Part shown: positions 1 through 8,398 of the stretch, one piece after another
Numbering within the stretch: the stretch's first letter is position 1
Layout of the letters: every line of letters starts with the position of its first letter
Source: Clostridia bacterium
GTDB lineage: Bacteria; Bacillota; Clostridia; Lachnospirales; Lachnospiraceae
Assembly: GCA_003246295.1 (NCBI GenBank)
Contig: QKAS01000048.1
Location: 1-49,753, forward strand
Length of the DNA: 49,753 nt
Direction: 5' to 3'
Notes under the pieces: model-generated
The model's database searches: none
What the model was told of the DNA's origin: nothing
What the model saw: only the letters and a program-made list of their open reading frames with translations
Position numbers and translations under genes: made by a program

Positions 1-572
1 TTAACATAGTTATTAACTTTCATTTTTATGTTTGATCCATAGTATTTTTTTCCATTTGCAAAATAATAATACATTTTGTACAATTCATTTTCTTTGTCTA
101 AAGTCCACTGTAAATATCCTATATTCAATATACCTTCTATGGCTCTTTCAGCTCTCTCAATTCTTTTATCTGCATTTTTTTGATCAGCAAAGTTCATACT
201 AATATATGTAGCGTTATTAAATCTTTTTGCTAATATTAATAGAATATCTTCTTTTGGAATTCCTTCCACTTCAAAAACTCGATCTGTTCCATATATAAAA
301 AATTCGGGACTAATATCAAACAAATTAGCTAATTTATTAGCTTCTTCTAGTGAATACTTTGATTTGGATTCTCCCTTTAATATTCTATTTATCCTTAATG
401 GTGGAATATCTTTATTAATTCCAGTACTTAGCATATCTGAAAAGCTTATATACTGCTTTCTTTTATTATTTTCATTTTTCAAAAAAACTTCATTTCTACT
501 ATTTTTTAAATTTCTATATAATTCTCTAATTATATAAGTATTTATCCTTATGTTATCGTATTTTGATCCCAT
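1..572 (-). CDS. XRE-like DNA-binding protein, C-terminus cut by the window edge
   Basis: An open frame of at least 190 codons runs leftward off the window edge without a stop, so the C-terminus is missing. It starts at an ATG (570-572) preceded by a good GAGGAG ribosome binding site 7-8 bases upstream. Residues about 45-95 (from YISFSDMLSTG to LANLFDISPEFFIYG) look like a Cro/C1-type helix-turn-helix with the usual order of a start segment, an RINRILKGE recognition-helix stretch, and an 'EEANKLANLFDISPEFF' tail. The rest is charged and helical (FADQKNADKRIERAERAIEG) and I do not recognise it. The region is very AT rich. It could be a phage or plasmid-type regulator, or a housekeeping regulator of unknown target; the neighbour queT is divergent and has its own riboswitch, so no link is implied. 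Confidence 0.72.
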   Translation of the reverse strand, partial: MGSKYDNIRINTYIIRELYRNLKNSRNEVFLKNENNKRKQYISFSDMLSTGINKDIPPLRINRILKGESKSKYSLEEANKLANLFDISPEFFIYGTDRVFEVEGIPKEDILLILAKRFNNATYISMNFADQKNADKRIERAERAIEGILNIGYLQWTLDKENELYKMYYYFANGKKYYGSNIKMKVNNYV

Positions 573-709
573 TTATTATCTCCTCAATATTAATGACATA
601 ATTATATCATAACTATAATATATCTTCTTTATATTTCTATCAGCCTCTATCTACTTATATCTATATGTATTGATTTTTGAGTCAAAATTTGTACCAAAAC
701 TATTTTCCC

Positions 710-737
710 TTGCTTTTCCGCAAAATTATGCTATACT
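710..737 (+). promoter_or_regulatory. Promoter of queT (extended -10)
   Basis: TTGCTT at 710-715 and TATACT at 732-737 are separated by 16 bases, and a TG one base before the -10 (729-730) makes an extended -10 element. Transcription would start near 744, leaving a leader of about 95 nt that carries the riboswitch. Confidence 0.6.
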
Positions 738-785
738 ATTCAAGCGTCTAAATGCCCTGATTACAAGGCTTTTGGAGAAAACTAA

Positions 786-832
786 TACGTCAGTTCGTAA
801 CCTTCCTGACGGAAAACAAAACTAAAGGAGAA
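786..832 (+). promoter_or_regulatory. preQ1-I riboswitch overlapping the queT ribosome binding site
   Basis: A six-pair stem, CGTCAG (788-793) with CTGACG (806-811), encloses a 12-base loop and is followed by an A-rich tail ending in CAAAACTAAAGGAG. Stem, large loop and an A-rich tail that folds back as a pseudoknot are the hallmarks of preQ1 class I aptamers. Here the tail runs into the AGGAG ribosome binding site of queT, so ligand binding would be expected to hide the site and lower translation of the queuosine-precursor transporter. The downstream gene matches the known target of this riboswitch, which strengthens the call. Upstream, at about 754-785, a weaker GCC/GGC stem ends in a similar AAAACTAA tail. 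Confidence 0.85.
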
Positions 833-838
833 TTTAAT

Positions 839-1324
839 ATGAAACAAAAAAATGTACTATTTATGACACAGGCAGCAATGATTGCCGCAATTTATGTAGT
901 TCTGACTTTTCTTGCCAACGCTCTTGGACTGGCAAGCGGTGCAGTTCAGATTCGTTTTTCGGAAGCGCTTACAATCCTTCCCTTTTTTACGCCAGCTGCG
1001 ATTCCAGGCTTATTTGTCGGCTGCCTCTTAAGTAATACGCTTACTGGATGTGTCCCTCTTGACATTGTATTTGGTAGTATCGCCACGTTATTAGGTGCGA
1101 TTGGAACTTACCATCTACGCCAATATAAATGGCTTGCAGCCATACCACCAATCGTTGCTAATACTATTATCGTTCCTTTTGTTTTAAAATTTGCATATGG
1201 CATTGAGCCTTTATGGTTCAGTTTTGTTACTGTTTTTGCAGGAGAGTTGATATCTTGCGGTATACTTGGTATGATTTTATTATTTTCATTACAAAAAAAT
1301 GCAAAAAAAATCTTCCCCAATTAA
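839..1324 (+). CDS. queT: QueT family queuosine-precursor transporter
   Basis: 161 residues, very hydrophobic, with about five membrane segments, as in the QueT family of ECF-type substrate-binding (S) components. Family-typical stretches are IRFSEALTILPFF, PGLFVGCLLSNTLTG and the GELISCGILG segment near the C-terminus. It would import preQ1 or a related queuine precursor for the wobble-base modification of tRNA, working with a shared ECF energising module encoded elsewhere. The start is the ATG eight bases after AAAGGAG, inside the preQ1-I riboswitch tail, which supports the substrate. It is a single-gene unit convergent with the aminopeptidase operon. Confidence 0.9.
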   Translation: MKQKNVLFMTQAAMIAAIYVVLTFLANALGLASGAVQIRFSEALTILPFFTPAAIPGLFVGCLLSNTLTGCVPLDIVFGSIATLLGAIGTYHLRQYKWLAAIPPIVANTIIVPFVLKFAYGIEPLWFSFVTVFAGELISCGILGMILLFSLQKNAKKIFPN

Positions 1325-1338
1325 TTGAGAAAGATTTT
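1303..1338. terminator. Bidirectional terminator between queT and the aminopeptidase gene
   Basis: AAAATCTT (1307-1314) pairs with AAGATTTT (1331-1338) around a loop holding the palindrome CAATTAATTG. A runs on the left and T-rich sequence on the right would serve transcription from both sides. The left arm overlaps the last queT codons. Confidence 0.5.
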
Positions 1339-1351
1339 ATCTAATTCTTGA

Positions 1352-2467
1352 TTACATAAGATGTTCCGGATTTAAACATTGCAATTCTGGAATAACGAAT
1401 TTTCCATCTTTTCGAATCAAAATATCATCAAAATATATTTCACCGCCTCCGTATTCAGGACTCTGGATTAATACCAGATCCCAATGAATTACGGAGGTGT
1501 TTCCATTGTCTGCTTTTTCATAACAATTGCCAGGTGTAAAGTGAATCGAACCCGCAATCTTTTCATCAAACAAGGTATCTTTCATAGGATGATGAATATA
1601 TGGATTGACACCAATCGCGAATTCACCAACATATCTTGCTCCTTCATCACTATCTAATAATCGATTGATTTTCTCAATATTATTTGCTGTTGCTTTTACA
1701 ATCTTTCCATCCTTGAATGTAAATTGTATATCAGTATAGGTATATCCCTGGTAAAGTGATGGTGTATTATATCGAATCGTTCCGTTGACACTGGTTTTTA
1801 CAGGTGCCGTATATACTTCTCCATCAGGGATATTTCGCTTCCCACAGCAAGGAACTGACGGAATATTTTTTATTGAAAAACTCAAGTCTGTTCCCGGCCC
1901 TGTAATTCTGACTTGCTCCGTATGATTCAATTTTTCTACAAGCGCCTCCATTGCCTCACCCATTTTGGCATAATTTAGGTTACATACCCGAAAATAAAAA
2001 TCTTCAAATTTTTCTGTACTCATGGAAGCAAGCTGTGCCATTGATTCATTTGGATATCTGAGTACCACCCACTTTGTTTTTGGAACACGTATTTTATGAT
2101 GTACGGGCTCCATATAAATACTGTCATATAATTCCATTTTTTCTTCTGGTACATCGGATAGTTCTGATACATTATCCGTACCTCGTACTCCTATATAGCA
2201 GTCCATAGAAGACATTTCTGCACAGTCAATTTCTGCCATTTTTTCCAGTTGTTCTTTTGTGCATCCTAATAAAAGTTCACGTAAAACTTTTTGGCTGGTA
2301 TAATGAGCAAACGGAAGGCCTCCAGCCTGATATACCTCTTTAATGATACTTCTTGCAAGTTCTTCTGTCTTTTCTCCAATGTAATGTATATAGACTTTTT
2401 CACCAGGCGCAACTGCACACGAATAGTGTACCAAACCCTTTGCAAGTTTAATGATTCTTTCATCCAT
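1352..2467 (-). CDS. M29 family metallo-aminopeptidase (AmpS/PepS type)
   Basis: 371 residues from the ATG at 2467 (MDERIIKLAKGLVHYS), chosen because AGGAG lies about eight bases upstream; the longer frame would run into the preceding gene. It matches the thermophilic-type M29 leucyl aminopeptidases: the family pattern GEFAIGVNPYI, then DEKIAGSIHFTPGNCY, then IHWDLVLI and a final GGEIYFDDILIRKDG. These carry the Glu, His and Asp that bind the two metal ions. A cytoplasmic enzyme that trims N-terminal residues from peptides. It follows the 845-residue gene by only a few bases, so it is the last gene of a three-gene operon with it and the methyltransferase-like gene. Confidence 0.9.
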   Translation of the reverse strand: MDERIIKLAKGLVHYSCAVAPGEKVYIHYIGEKTEELARSIIKEVYQAGGLPFAHYTSQKVLRELLLGCTKEQLEKMAEIDCAEMSSMDCYIGVRGTDNVSELSDVPEEKMELYDSIYMEPVHHKIRVPKTKWVVLRYPNESMAQLASMSTEKFEDFYFRVCNLNYAKMGEAMEALVEKLNHTEQVRITGPGTDLSFSIKNIPSVPCCGKRNIPDGEVYTAPVKTSVNGTIRYNTPSLYQGYTYTDIQFTFKDGKIVKATANNIEKINRLLDSDEGARYVGEFAIGVNPYIHHPMKDTLFDEKIAGSIHFTPGNCYEKADNGNTSVIHWDLVLIQSPEYGGGEIYFDDILIRKDGKFVIPELQCLNPEHLM

Positions 2468-2471
2468 ATTT

Positions 2472-5009
2472 TTACTCCTTTTTTGTATAGCAAATAAAAT
2501 TGTTTCCATTCTCTTCAAACCATTGTGTAGAATCCAGCATACCTTTTTTATATATTGTGCCTGTCATTGGATCCATGATTACAGTGTTTAGTTCATTAAA
2601 TCCTACAATTAAAACAGCATTTCCATCGTTCAGCATTGCCATGACCGGTATCTCTCGGTTCACATAATAAAGCACGGAATCTAATGTACATCCTGACAAT
2701 ATCAATGCCTGCGACTCTTCAATATTCTCTTCTAATATATCGCTTATCGTCATCCCGCTTGCAAGCAATGCTGCAGAGCTTTTTTGAATTCCTTCAAATG
2801 CGAGAATGCTATCAAGACAAACAGATAGACTACTTTCTCCCTCTTCTATAATTGATTCTGTGATTTTCATAATCTGATTTTTCGTCATTCTGTTTCCTGG
2901 TGCCCACACTTCACCACCACTTTCACTTCTCACTACTCCAGTGATATCAAAAGCTCTCTTTACTGCCTTTGCAGGATCTGTCCAATCAGAATCTACACCA
3001 TAAGGATCATATACATAATACTTTGGAGCATCATTATCATTGTCAAATAACGAAATTTCACGTCCACCTTCAAATAAGACCTCCTTTGGAGTCATGAATT
3101 TTATGGTGTCTGGTGTTACTGTTTTTTTCAGTACTACCTGTATTACAGTTTCATAATCCTGAATTGCAACAGATTCAAGACTATTTTGAGTACTTTCTTC
3201 TACTTTTGCATTTAAAATCTGATCATCTTCAATCTGTTCATAGAGCAACTGTGTAGTATCTTGATTTTCTTCTGTAATACTTTTTGAGATCCTCTTTAGT
3301 GTCAGCAGATTATCTTCTACCAACCCTTCTGTAACAAAAACTGCATCCTGCTTATATTGCTTGAGCACTTCTCCCTGTTCATTTTGAATGATGATTTGAT
3401 TCATTGGGAAAATTGTTTCTCCTGCTTTGTCCGTTAAAATATCTTTTGAATCTGCGACTCCATAGATAACATCATCTCCCATAAATCCAATTGGTGCAAT
3501 CCTCTGCGAGTCTGGCACTGTGGTTCGACTTTCTTCTGTTGTGTTCAAGTTTAATAGAATTAATTCCTTATTGTTAGTTTTATCCGTATCAGATTGCCAT
3601 GCAATCATCTTATTATTTTCTGATACTTTATAGCTATCTTCCGTCAATCCTGAAGCAATCACCTTACTATCTTTTGCGATGAGGTCTACTGCACAAATCG
3701 TACCATCTAACATAAGATATAAAACATTATCTTTGGAAACATAAGCAAGATTTTCAATTTCCTTTTCAAGCAACTCATAAGACCTGTCATAATGAATAAA
3801 GATATCTTCTTCTATCGTGTTTGTCATACTGTTAAAATAGTAGACCTGAATTCCTACACTGCCTTCATGCCTGCCACGATTCATGTATCCATACACCATA
3901 AACCTGACATTTCCTGTTTCTTCTACTGTAAGAATTCGAATTTTATGCTTGTCAAATAACGTTCTATTGTCCCAATTCTCATTATCATAAAATGAAAATA
4001 ATCTGACATATTTATTATCCACCATATTAAATGAATAAATTGTATTCTCTTGCACAAATGCAATCATATTGCCGTCTTCGCTTTCTCTTTTCTCAAGCTC
4101 CGGACTACTGATTCCAATCATAATCTTACTACTTGAAAAAATATCCTGATTCATTTGAGGATATTGATTCATCGTTCGTTCAAAATTTAAAAGATACATT
4201 CTTTCTGTTCCGTATTTTACACGATAGTATTCCGTTATTTTATATTTTTCTTCACTTACAATTACAACATATTCTAGTAAAACAGAAGCAGTCTGGCTTC
4301 CTATTTCAGTAATTGTTGTATTGACATCTCCCATTTTCATAACAGCTAAATTGCCCCATGTAATCTGTGAAAAACTGGAGTGTATATTCACTTTATTGAA
4401 CGTGGTATTATCACCTTCTGAATTTGGTTCCAGATATTTTACAATATCATTATTTTTGGTAAATGTGTTTTCATGGAAACGCTTAACAAACTGTAATTTT
4501 TCATCAGTAAACAGTGATTCTGACTGAAGGATCCTTGTGTAATATCTAATTAATTCTCCTGAGTCTTTTGTGATCAAAATCGTAAGTGTATATTCTGTAT
4601 CTGGCTCAATAAGATCTTTTAATGTAATGTCCAAATCAATTCCATTCTCATTGGAACGGTAATCGGATATCTCAGTGTTTTCTATAAGTCTTGTTCCATC
4701 TACACTTCTTACTTCGTAACCTATGGCTTTCATTTTGAAGCTGAAAGTATCAATATGTAAACTTATTTTTCTGTCTTCTCCTATGGGCGTGACAGAATCC
4801 CGGATAAAGCTTTCTTTCATCCGGGATGCATAACCATGCATAGAGTTAATATTCATTCCATTTCTTACAACAGAAACAAGCGGAAACTCTGCTGGACTCA
4901 TTTCTACGGTCATATCTGCATTTCCCTGGTTAGTAATTGCACCTATGATAGCAATTGCCACAAAAAAGGTTGCAATGCAGACAAGAATTTTAATTATTGT
5001 CTTTTTCAT
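2472..5009 (-). CDS. Membrane-anchored propeller-like protein with degenerate C39-like tail
   Basis: 845 residues. Residues 7-26 form an N-terminal membrane anchor or signal sequence without a lipobox cysteine. A 300-residue beta-rich part follows, then about residues 300-600 with repeated strand motifs (NMIAFVQENTIYSFNMV, NVLYLMLDGTICAVDL, NKMIAWQSDT) resembling a beta-propeller. The last 120 residues look like a C39-like papain fold: SVCLDSILAFEG (Cys near 731), DSVLYYVNREIPVMAMLNDG, AVLIVGF and VIMDPMTG. The position normally held by the catalytic His (DGHAV) is Asn near 797, so peptidase activity is doubtful. The extracytoplasmic location is inferred. It overlaps the upstream methyltransferase-like gene by four bases (ATGA), so the two are translationally coupled. 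Exact role unknown. Confidence 0.75.
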   Translation of the reverse strand: MKKTIIKILVCIATFFVAIAIIGAITNQGNADMTVEMSPAEFPLVSVVRNGMNINSMHGYASRMKESFIRDSVTPIGEDRKISLHIDTFSFKMKAIGYEVRSVDGTRLIENTEISDYRSNENGIDLDITLKDLIEPDTEYTLTILITKDSGELIRYYTRILQSESLFTDEKLQFVKRFHENTFTKNNDIVKYLEPNSEGDNTTFNKVNIHSSFSQITWGNLAVMKMGDVNTTITEIGSQTASVLLEYVVIVSEEKYKITEYYRVKYGTERMYLLNFERTMNQYPQMNQDIFSSSKIMIGISSPELEKRESEDGNMIAFVQENTIYSFNMVDNKYVRLFSFYDNENWDNRTLFDKHKIRILTVEETGNVRFMVYGYMNRGRHEGSVGIQVYYFNSMTNTIEEDIFIHYDRSYELLEKEIENLAYVSKDNVLYLMLDGTICAVDLIAKDSKVIASGLTEDSYKVSENNKMIAWQSDTDKTNNKELILLNLNTTEESRTTVPDSQRIAPIGFMGDDVIYGVADSKDILTDKAGETIFPMNQIIIQNEQGEVLKQYKQDAVFVTEGLVEDNLLTLKRISKSITEENQDTTQLLYEQIEDDQILNAKVEESTQNSLESVAIQDYETVIQVVLKKTVTPDTIKFMTPKEVLFEGGREISLFDNDNDAPKYYVYDPYGVDSDWTDPAKAVKRAFDITGVVRSESGGEVWAPGNRMTKNQIMKITESIIEEGESSLSVCLDSILAFEGIQKSSAALLASGMTISDILEENIEESQALILSGCTLDSVLYYVNREIPVMAMLNDGNAVLIVGFNELNTVIMDPMTGTIYKKGMLDSTQWFEENGNNFICYTKKE

Positions 5010-6166
5010 AAATCCCTTTGTTCATTTTTTAGCAACCTGTCAAGCGTTGGGTCAATCTGTAGAAATTGAAAAAGTTTTGTAAGTTCTTCTCTTTTATTGT
5101 CTACATGCTTTCCAGTTTTAACCGCCCTGATCAGGATATTTTTTGGTGTATGTTCCATGTCTATAAACTCAAGAATCTGTACTGCATATCCCTGCTCTTC
5201 CAATAACTCTGCTCGAATTGCATCTGTAAATAAAGCTGATACGCGTTCTTTAATGAGTCCATACTTAAGCATGATATTCAGATCACTGCATTTCATCTGA
5301 TGATTCAATTCATGCTGACAGCATGGTACAGAAAGAATTACTTTTGCATTCCATTCAACCGCCTTTTGTAATGCATAATCTGTTGCTGTGTCGCAGGCAT
5401 GAAGTGTAACAACCATATCAATTGGGGACTCATGTGTATAATCTGCGATATCTCCATGTAAAAAATTAAGGTCTGAATATCCGTACTTATCAGCAAGCCC
5501 ATTGCAATGCTCAATTACATCTTTTTTTAAATCCAATCCTGTGACTGCAATATCTAAACCTTTTACATTTTTCAAATAGTGATACATAGCAAAGGTCAGG
5601 TATGATTTTCCACATCCAAAATCTATGATATGAATTTTATGGTTCTTTTCTAAATCAGGTACAATGTCCTGAATAAACTCTAGAAATCGATTAATCTGTC
5701 TATATTTATCATACTTCGACTTAAGTATATTGCCTGACTCATCCTGGATTCCAAGATCTATCAAAAAACCTACTGCTTTACCTTCTTCAAGTAAATATTT
5801 TTTCTGACGGTTATGCGAAAGATCAATCTCTTGACTTGAGTTCTTTACTCTTTTCTCTTTTACCGTTATCTTTCCTTTTTTACTAACCAAAACAGTTACT
5901 GTATATTCTGTTGTCATAATCTCAAGTTGTCTGAACGTAACTTCCATTTGATGAAGTAATAACGTTATTACATCCGTCTTATTGTAATTTTTGTGAATTA
6001 CCTGCGTGCCAATAAAACTGCTTGCCTGATATTGAATCTGATCTTTTTGAAGAATCGGGCGAAGTTTTATTTTTATAACTTCTGAACCCTTGACCGGATT
6101 ACTTGCAACCAGCTGGTACATTGTTTCTGATATATGTTTTTCAAATAGTTGTTTTAAATTTTCCAT
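5006..6166 (-). CDS. SAM-dependent methyltransferase, VPCCQHEL (Methyltransf_32-like) type
   Basis: 386 residues. The first 150 residues are a mixed alpha/beta region of unknown role; the rest is a class I Rossmann methyltransferase. Motif I is HIIDFGCGKSYLTFAMYHYL, motif II contains VTGLDLKKDV, and motif IV is VVTLHACDTATDYAL followed by VILSVPCCQHEL. The last motif is typical of a family containing proteins related to tRNA and RNA methyltransferases, so an RNA or protein substrate is plausible, but I cannot name it. The start is the first ATG. It is the first gene of the operon leading to the 845-residue protein and aminopeptidase. Confidence 0.8.
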   Translation of the reverse strand: MENLKQLFEKHISETMYQLVASNPVKGSEVIKIKLRPILQKDQIQYQASSFIGTQVIHKNYNKTDVITLLLHQMEVTFRQLEIMTTEYTVTVLVSKKGKITVKEKRVKNSSQEIDLSHNRQKKYLLEEGKAVGFLIDLGIQDESGNILKSKYDKYRQINRFLEFIQDIVPDLEKNHKIHIIDFGCGKSYLTFAMYHYLKNVKGLDIAVTGLDLKKDVIEHCNGLADKYGYSDLNFLHGDIADYTHESPIDMVVTLHACDTATDYALQKAVEWNAKVILSVPCCQHELNHQMKCSDLNIMLKYGLIKERVSALFTDAIRAELLEEQGYAVQILEFIDMEHTPKNILIRAVKTGKHVDNKREELTKLFQFLQIDPTLDRLLKNEQRDL

Positions 6167-6246
6167 ATTTCTATTCTAAGTCTTCCCTTAAAAAAGCTCA
6201 ACATAATTTTTTCTTAATGAACCAACATCGTAATACAAATTTGGAC

Positions 6247-6297
6247 AAAAAAAGACATAGACAATGCATTTTTATAAAATCACATCATCTATGTCTT
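6247..6297 (-). terminator. Terminator of the V-ATPase operon
   Basis: On the minus strand AAGACATAGA pairs with TCTATGTCTT (arms 6288-6297 and 6252-6261), followed by a run of seven T. It lies five bases after the stop of subunit D. Confidence 0.8.
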
Positions 6298-6301
6298 ATG
6301 T

Positions 6302-6970
6302 TTACATTGATTCTTGTTTTTCTTTGTAATGATGAGCCTGTTCCAGCATCATATCTTTTACTTTCATCAAACGAATCTGTGTGCTTCGCTCATTCTCGTC
6401 CAACTTCATTACAATATACTTAATATTTTCTCTTAATTCAGGAATCATAACATGCTCCAGCGCATTTACTCTTCTTCTGGTCTTCTCAATTTCTGCTGCC
6501 ATTAGCTGGCAAGCCTTTTCGCATTCAGCCAGCTTCAGCATATCTGGAAAAATATCATGAAGTGCTTTGATTGAATCATCAAGATCACTTGATGTAAAGG
6601 CAAAACCATAGGAGTAAATATCATTTGCATCCGGTGTCTTTGTTTGATAGTCAAAAATTGGAATATCAACACTCATGACGTTTTTACTATCCACCTGCAG
6701 AAATACTTCCTGCTTCGGTGCCATAAGTGCAACATTTAAAACTTCATCCGACATTCCAGCTCTTGCTAGAACAAAGTTTTTATTAGCAGCTCTGATGCCA
6801 TCCTCAACTTTTTCTCTCAGCTCTTTGTTCTCTCTGACAAGATCAAGAAACTGTCTCATCAACTCGTCTCGTTTATCTTTTAGGAGTTTGTGTCCCCTTG
6901 TTGCCGTGACAAGCTTTTTCTTTAATTTCGTCAATTCCATTCGGGTAGGATTGACATGCGTTTTAGCCAA
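6302..6970 (-). CDS. ntpD: V-type ATP synthase subunit D
   Basis: 222 residues, almost entirely helical, beginning AKTHVNPTRMELTKLKKKL, the hallmark N-terminus of V/A-ATPase subunit D, the central rotor shaft inside the A3B3 hexamer. The middle holds the short non-helical insert (DIPIFDYQTKTPDANDIYSYGFAFTSSDLD) and the C-terminal helix INALEHVMIPELRENIKYI-like segment is present as VNALEHVMIPELRENIKYI. The start codon is TTG at 6968-6970, eight bases after GGAGG; no ATG is closer. It is the last gene of the operon, 54 bases after subunit B. Confidence 0.95.
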   Translation of the reverse strand: MAKTHVNPTRMELTKLKKKLVTATRGHKLLKDKRDELMRQFLDLVRENKELREKVEDGIRAANKNFVLARAGMSDEVLNVALMAPKQEVFLQVDSKNVMSVDIPIFDYQTKTPDANDIYSYGFAFTSSDLDDSIKALHDIFPDMLKLAECEKACQLMAAEIEKTRRRVNALEHVMIPELRENIKYIVMKLDENERSTQIRLMKVKDMMLEQAHHYKEKQESM

Positions 6971-7024
6971 GTATTTTTCCTCCCTTCTCCCTTAGAATTG
7001 CTTCCTGGAATATAATTAAAACTG

Positions 7025-8398
7025 TTACTGTTTTCCATAATACTGATCCAGGAACTCATCCTTAATTCTCTTAAGTTCTGTTCTTGGAAGAATGGAAAGA
7101 AGTTTCCATCCAAGGTCTAAGGTTTCTTCAATATTCCTATTTGCATGGTATCCCTGCGATACATATTCCTGCTCAAATGCATCAGAAAACTTTGCATACA
7201 ACTTATCTATATCCGTCAATGCTGCTTCTCCAAGTACCACCATGAGTTCTTTTGCTTCTTTACCACGTGCATATGCTGCAAACAACTGATTCATGGTATT
7301 TGCATGGTCAGCTCTGGTCTTTCCATTTCCAATACCTTTGTCTTTTAGACGGGATAGAGACGGAAGTACATCGATCGGTGGTGCAACACTTTGTCTGTAT
7401 AATTCACGGCTCAGAATAATCTGTCCTTCTGTGATATAACCTGTGAGGTCTGGAATAGGATGTGTTTTATCATCTTCAGGCATTGTCAAAATAGGAATCA
7501 TTGTAATACTGCCTGGTTTCCCTTTTAAACGTCCTGCGCGTTCATATAATGACGCAAGATCTGTGTACATATATCCAGGATAACCACGACGCCCTGGGAC
7601 TTCTTTTCTTGCTGCAGACACTTCTCTGAGAGAATCTGCATAGTTTGTAATATCAGTTAAAATAACAAGTACATGCATATCTTTTTCAAACGCAAGATAT
7701 TCAGCAGCAGTTAATGCCATTCTTGGTGTCGCAATACGTTCAACAGCAGGGTCATTTGCCAGATTTACGAACATAACTGTTCTGTCAATCGCTCCTGTCT
7801 CTCGAAAACTCTGTGTGAAAAAGTTTGCTTCTTCAAATGTGATACCCATCGCTGCAAACACTACTGCGAATGGTTCACTTGTTCCACGTACTTTTGCCTG
7901 TCTGGCAATTTGTGCTGCGAGTTCTGCGTGTGGAAGTCCACTTGCAGAAAAAATAGGTAGTTTCTGACCTCTAACAAGAGTATTAAGACCATCAATAGCA
8001 GAAACACCCGTCTGAATGAATTCCTGTGGATAGTTTCTGGCTGCTGGGTTCATTGGCAAACCATTGATATCCATTCTTTTTTCAGGTAGGATTTCAGGGC
8101 CATTGTCAATTGGTCTTCCAAGTCCATCAAACACACGACTTAGCATATCTTCTGATACACCAAGTTCCATGCTTCTTCCAAGAAAGCGTACTTTACTATT
8201 AGAGAGGTTGATTCCGGTCGAACTTTCAAACAGCTGAACCAGTGCATTTCCTCCATCGATTTCCAATACCTTACAACGTCTTTTTTCACCGCTCGCGAGT
8301 TCAATCTCAGCAAGTTCATTATAAGAAACATCTTCCACTCCGCGTACAAGCATAAGAGGACCTGCAACTTCCTGAATCGTTCTATATTCCTTAGGCAT
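7025..8398 (-). CDS. ntpB: V-type ATP synthase subunit B
   Basis: 457 residues, the usual family length. It has the beta-barrel start [17 protein letters not shown], then [25 protein letters not shown] and [25 protein letters not shown], in which the P-loop is degenerate, as expected for the non-catalytic nucleotide-binding subunit. The [23 protein letters not shown] signature of the alpha/beta ATPase family is present. It forms the A3B3 head with subunit A. Its ATG shares one base with the TAA of subunit A (TAATG), indicating translational coupling and matched expression. Confidence 0.96.
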   Translation of the reverse strand: MPKEYRTIQEVAGPLMLVRGVEDVSYNELAEIELASGEKRRCKVLEIDGGNALVQLFESSTGINLSNSKVRFLGRSMELGVSEDMLSRVFDGLGRPIDNGPEILPEKRMDINGLPMNPAARNYPQEFIQTGVSAIDGLNTLVRGQKLPIFSASGLPHAELAAQIARQAKVRGTSEPFAVVFAAMGITFEEANFFTQSFRETGAIDRTVMFVNLANDPAVERIATPRMALTAAEYLAFEKDMHVLVILTDITNYADSLREVSAARKEVPGRRGYPGYMYTDLASLYERAGRLKGKPGSITMIPILTMPEDDKTHPIPDLTGYITEGQIILSRELYRQSVAPPIDVLPSLSRLKDKGIGNGKTRADHANTMNQLFAAYARGKEAKELMVVLGEAALTDIDKLYAKFSDAFEQEYVSQGYHANRNIEETLDLGWKLLSILPRTELKRIKDEFLDQYYGKQ

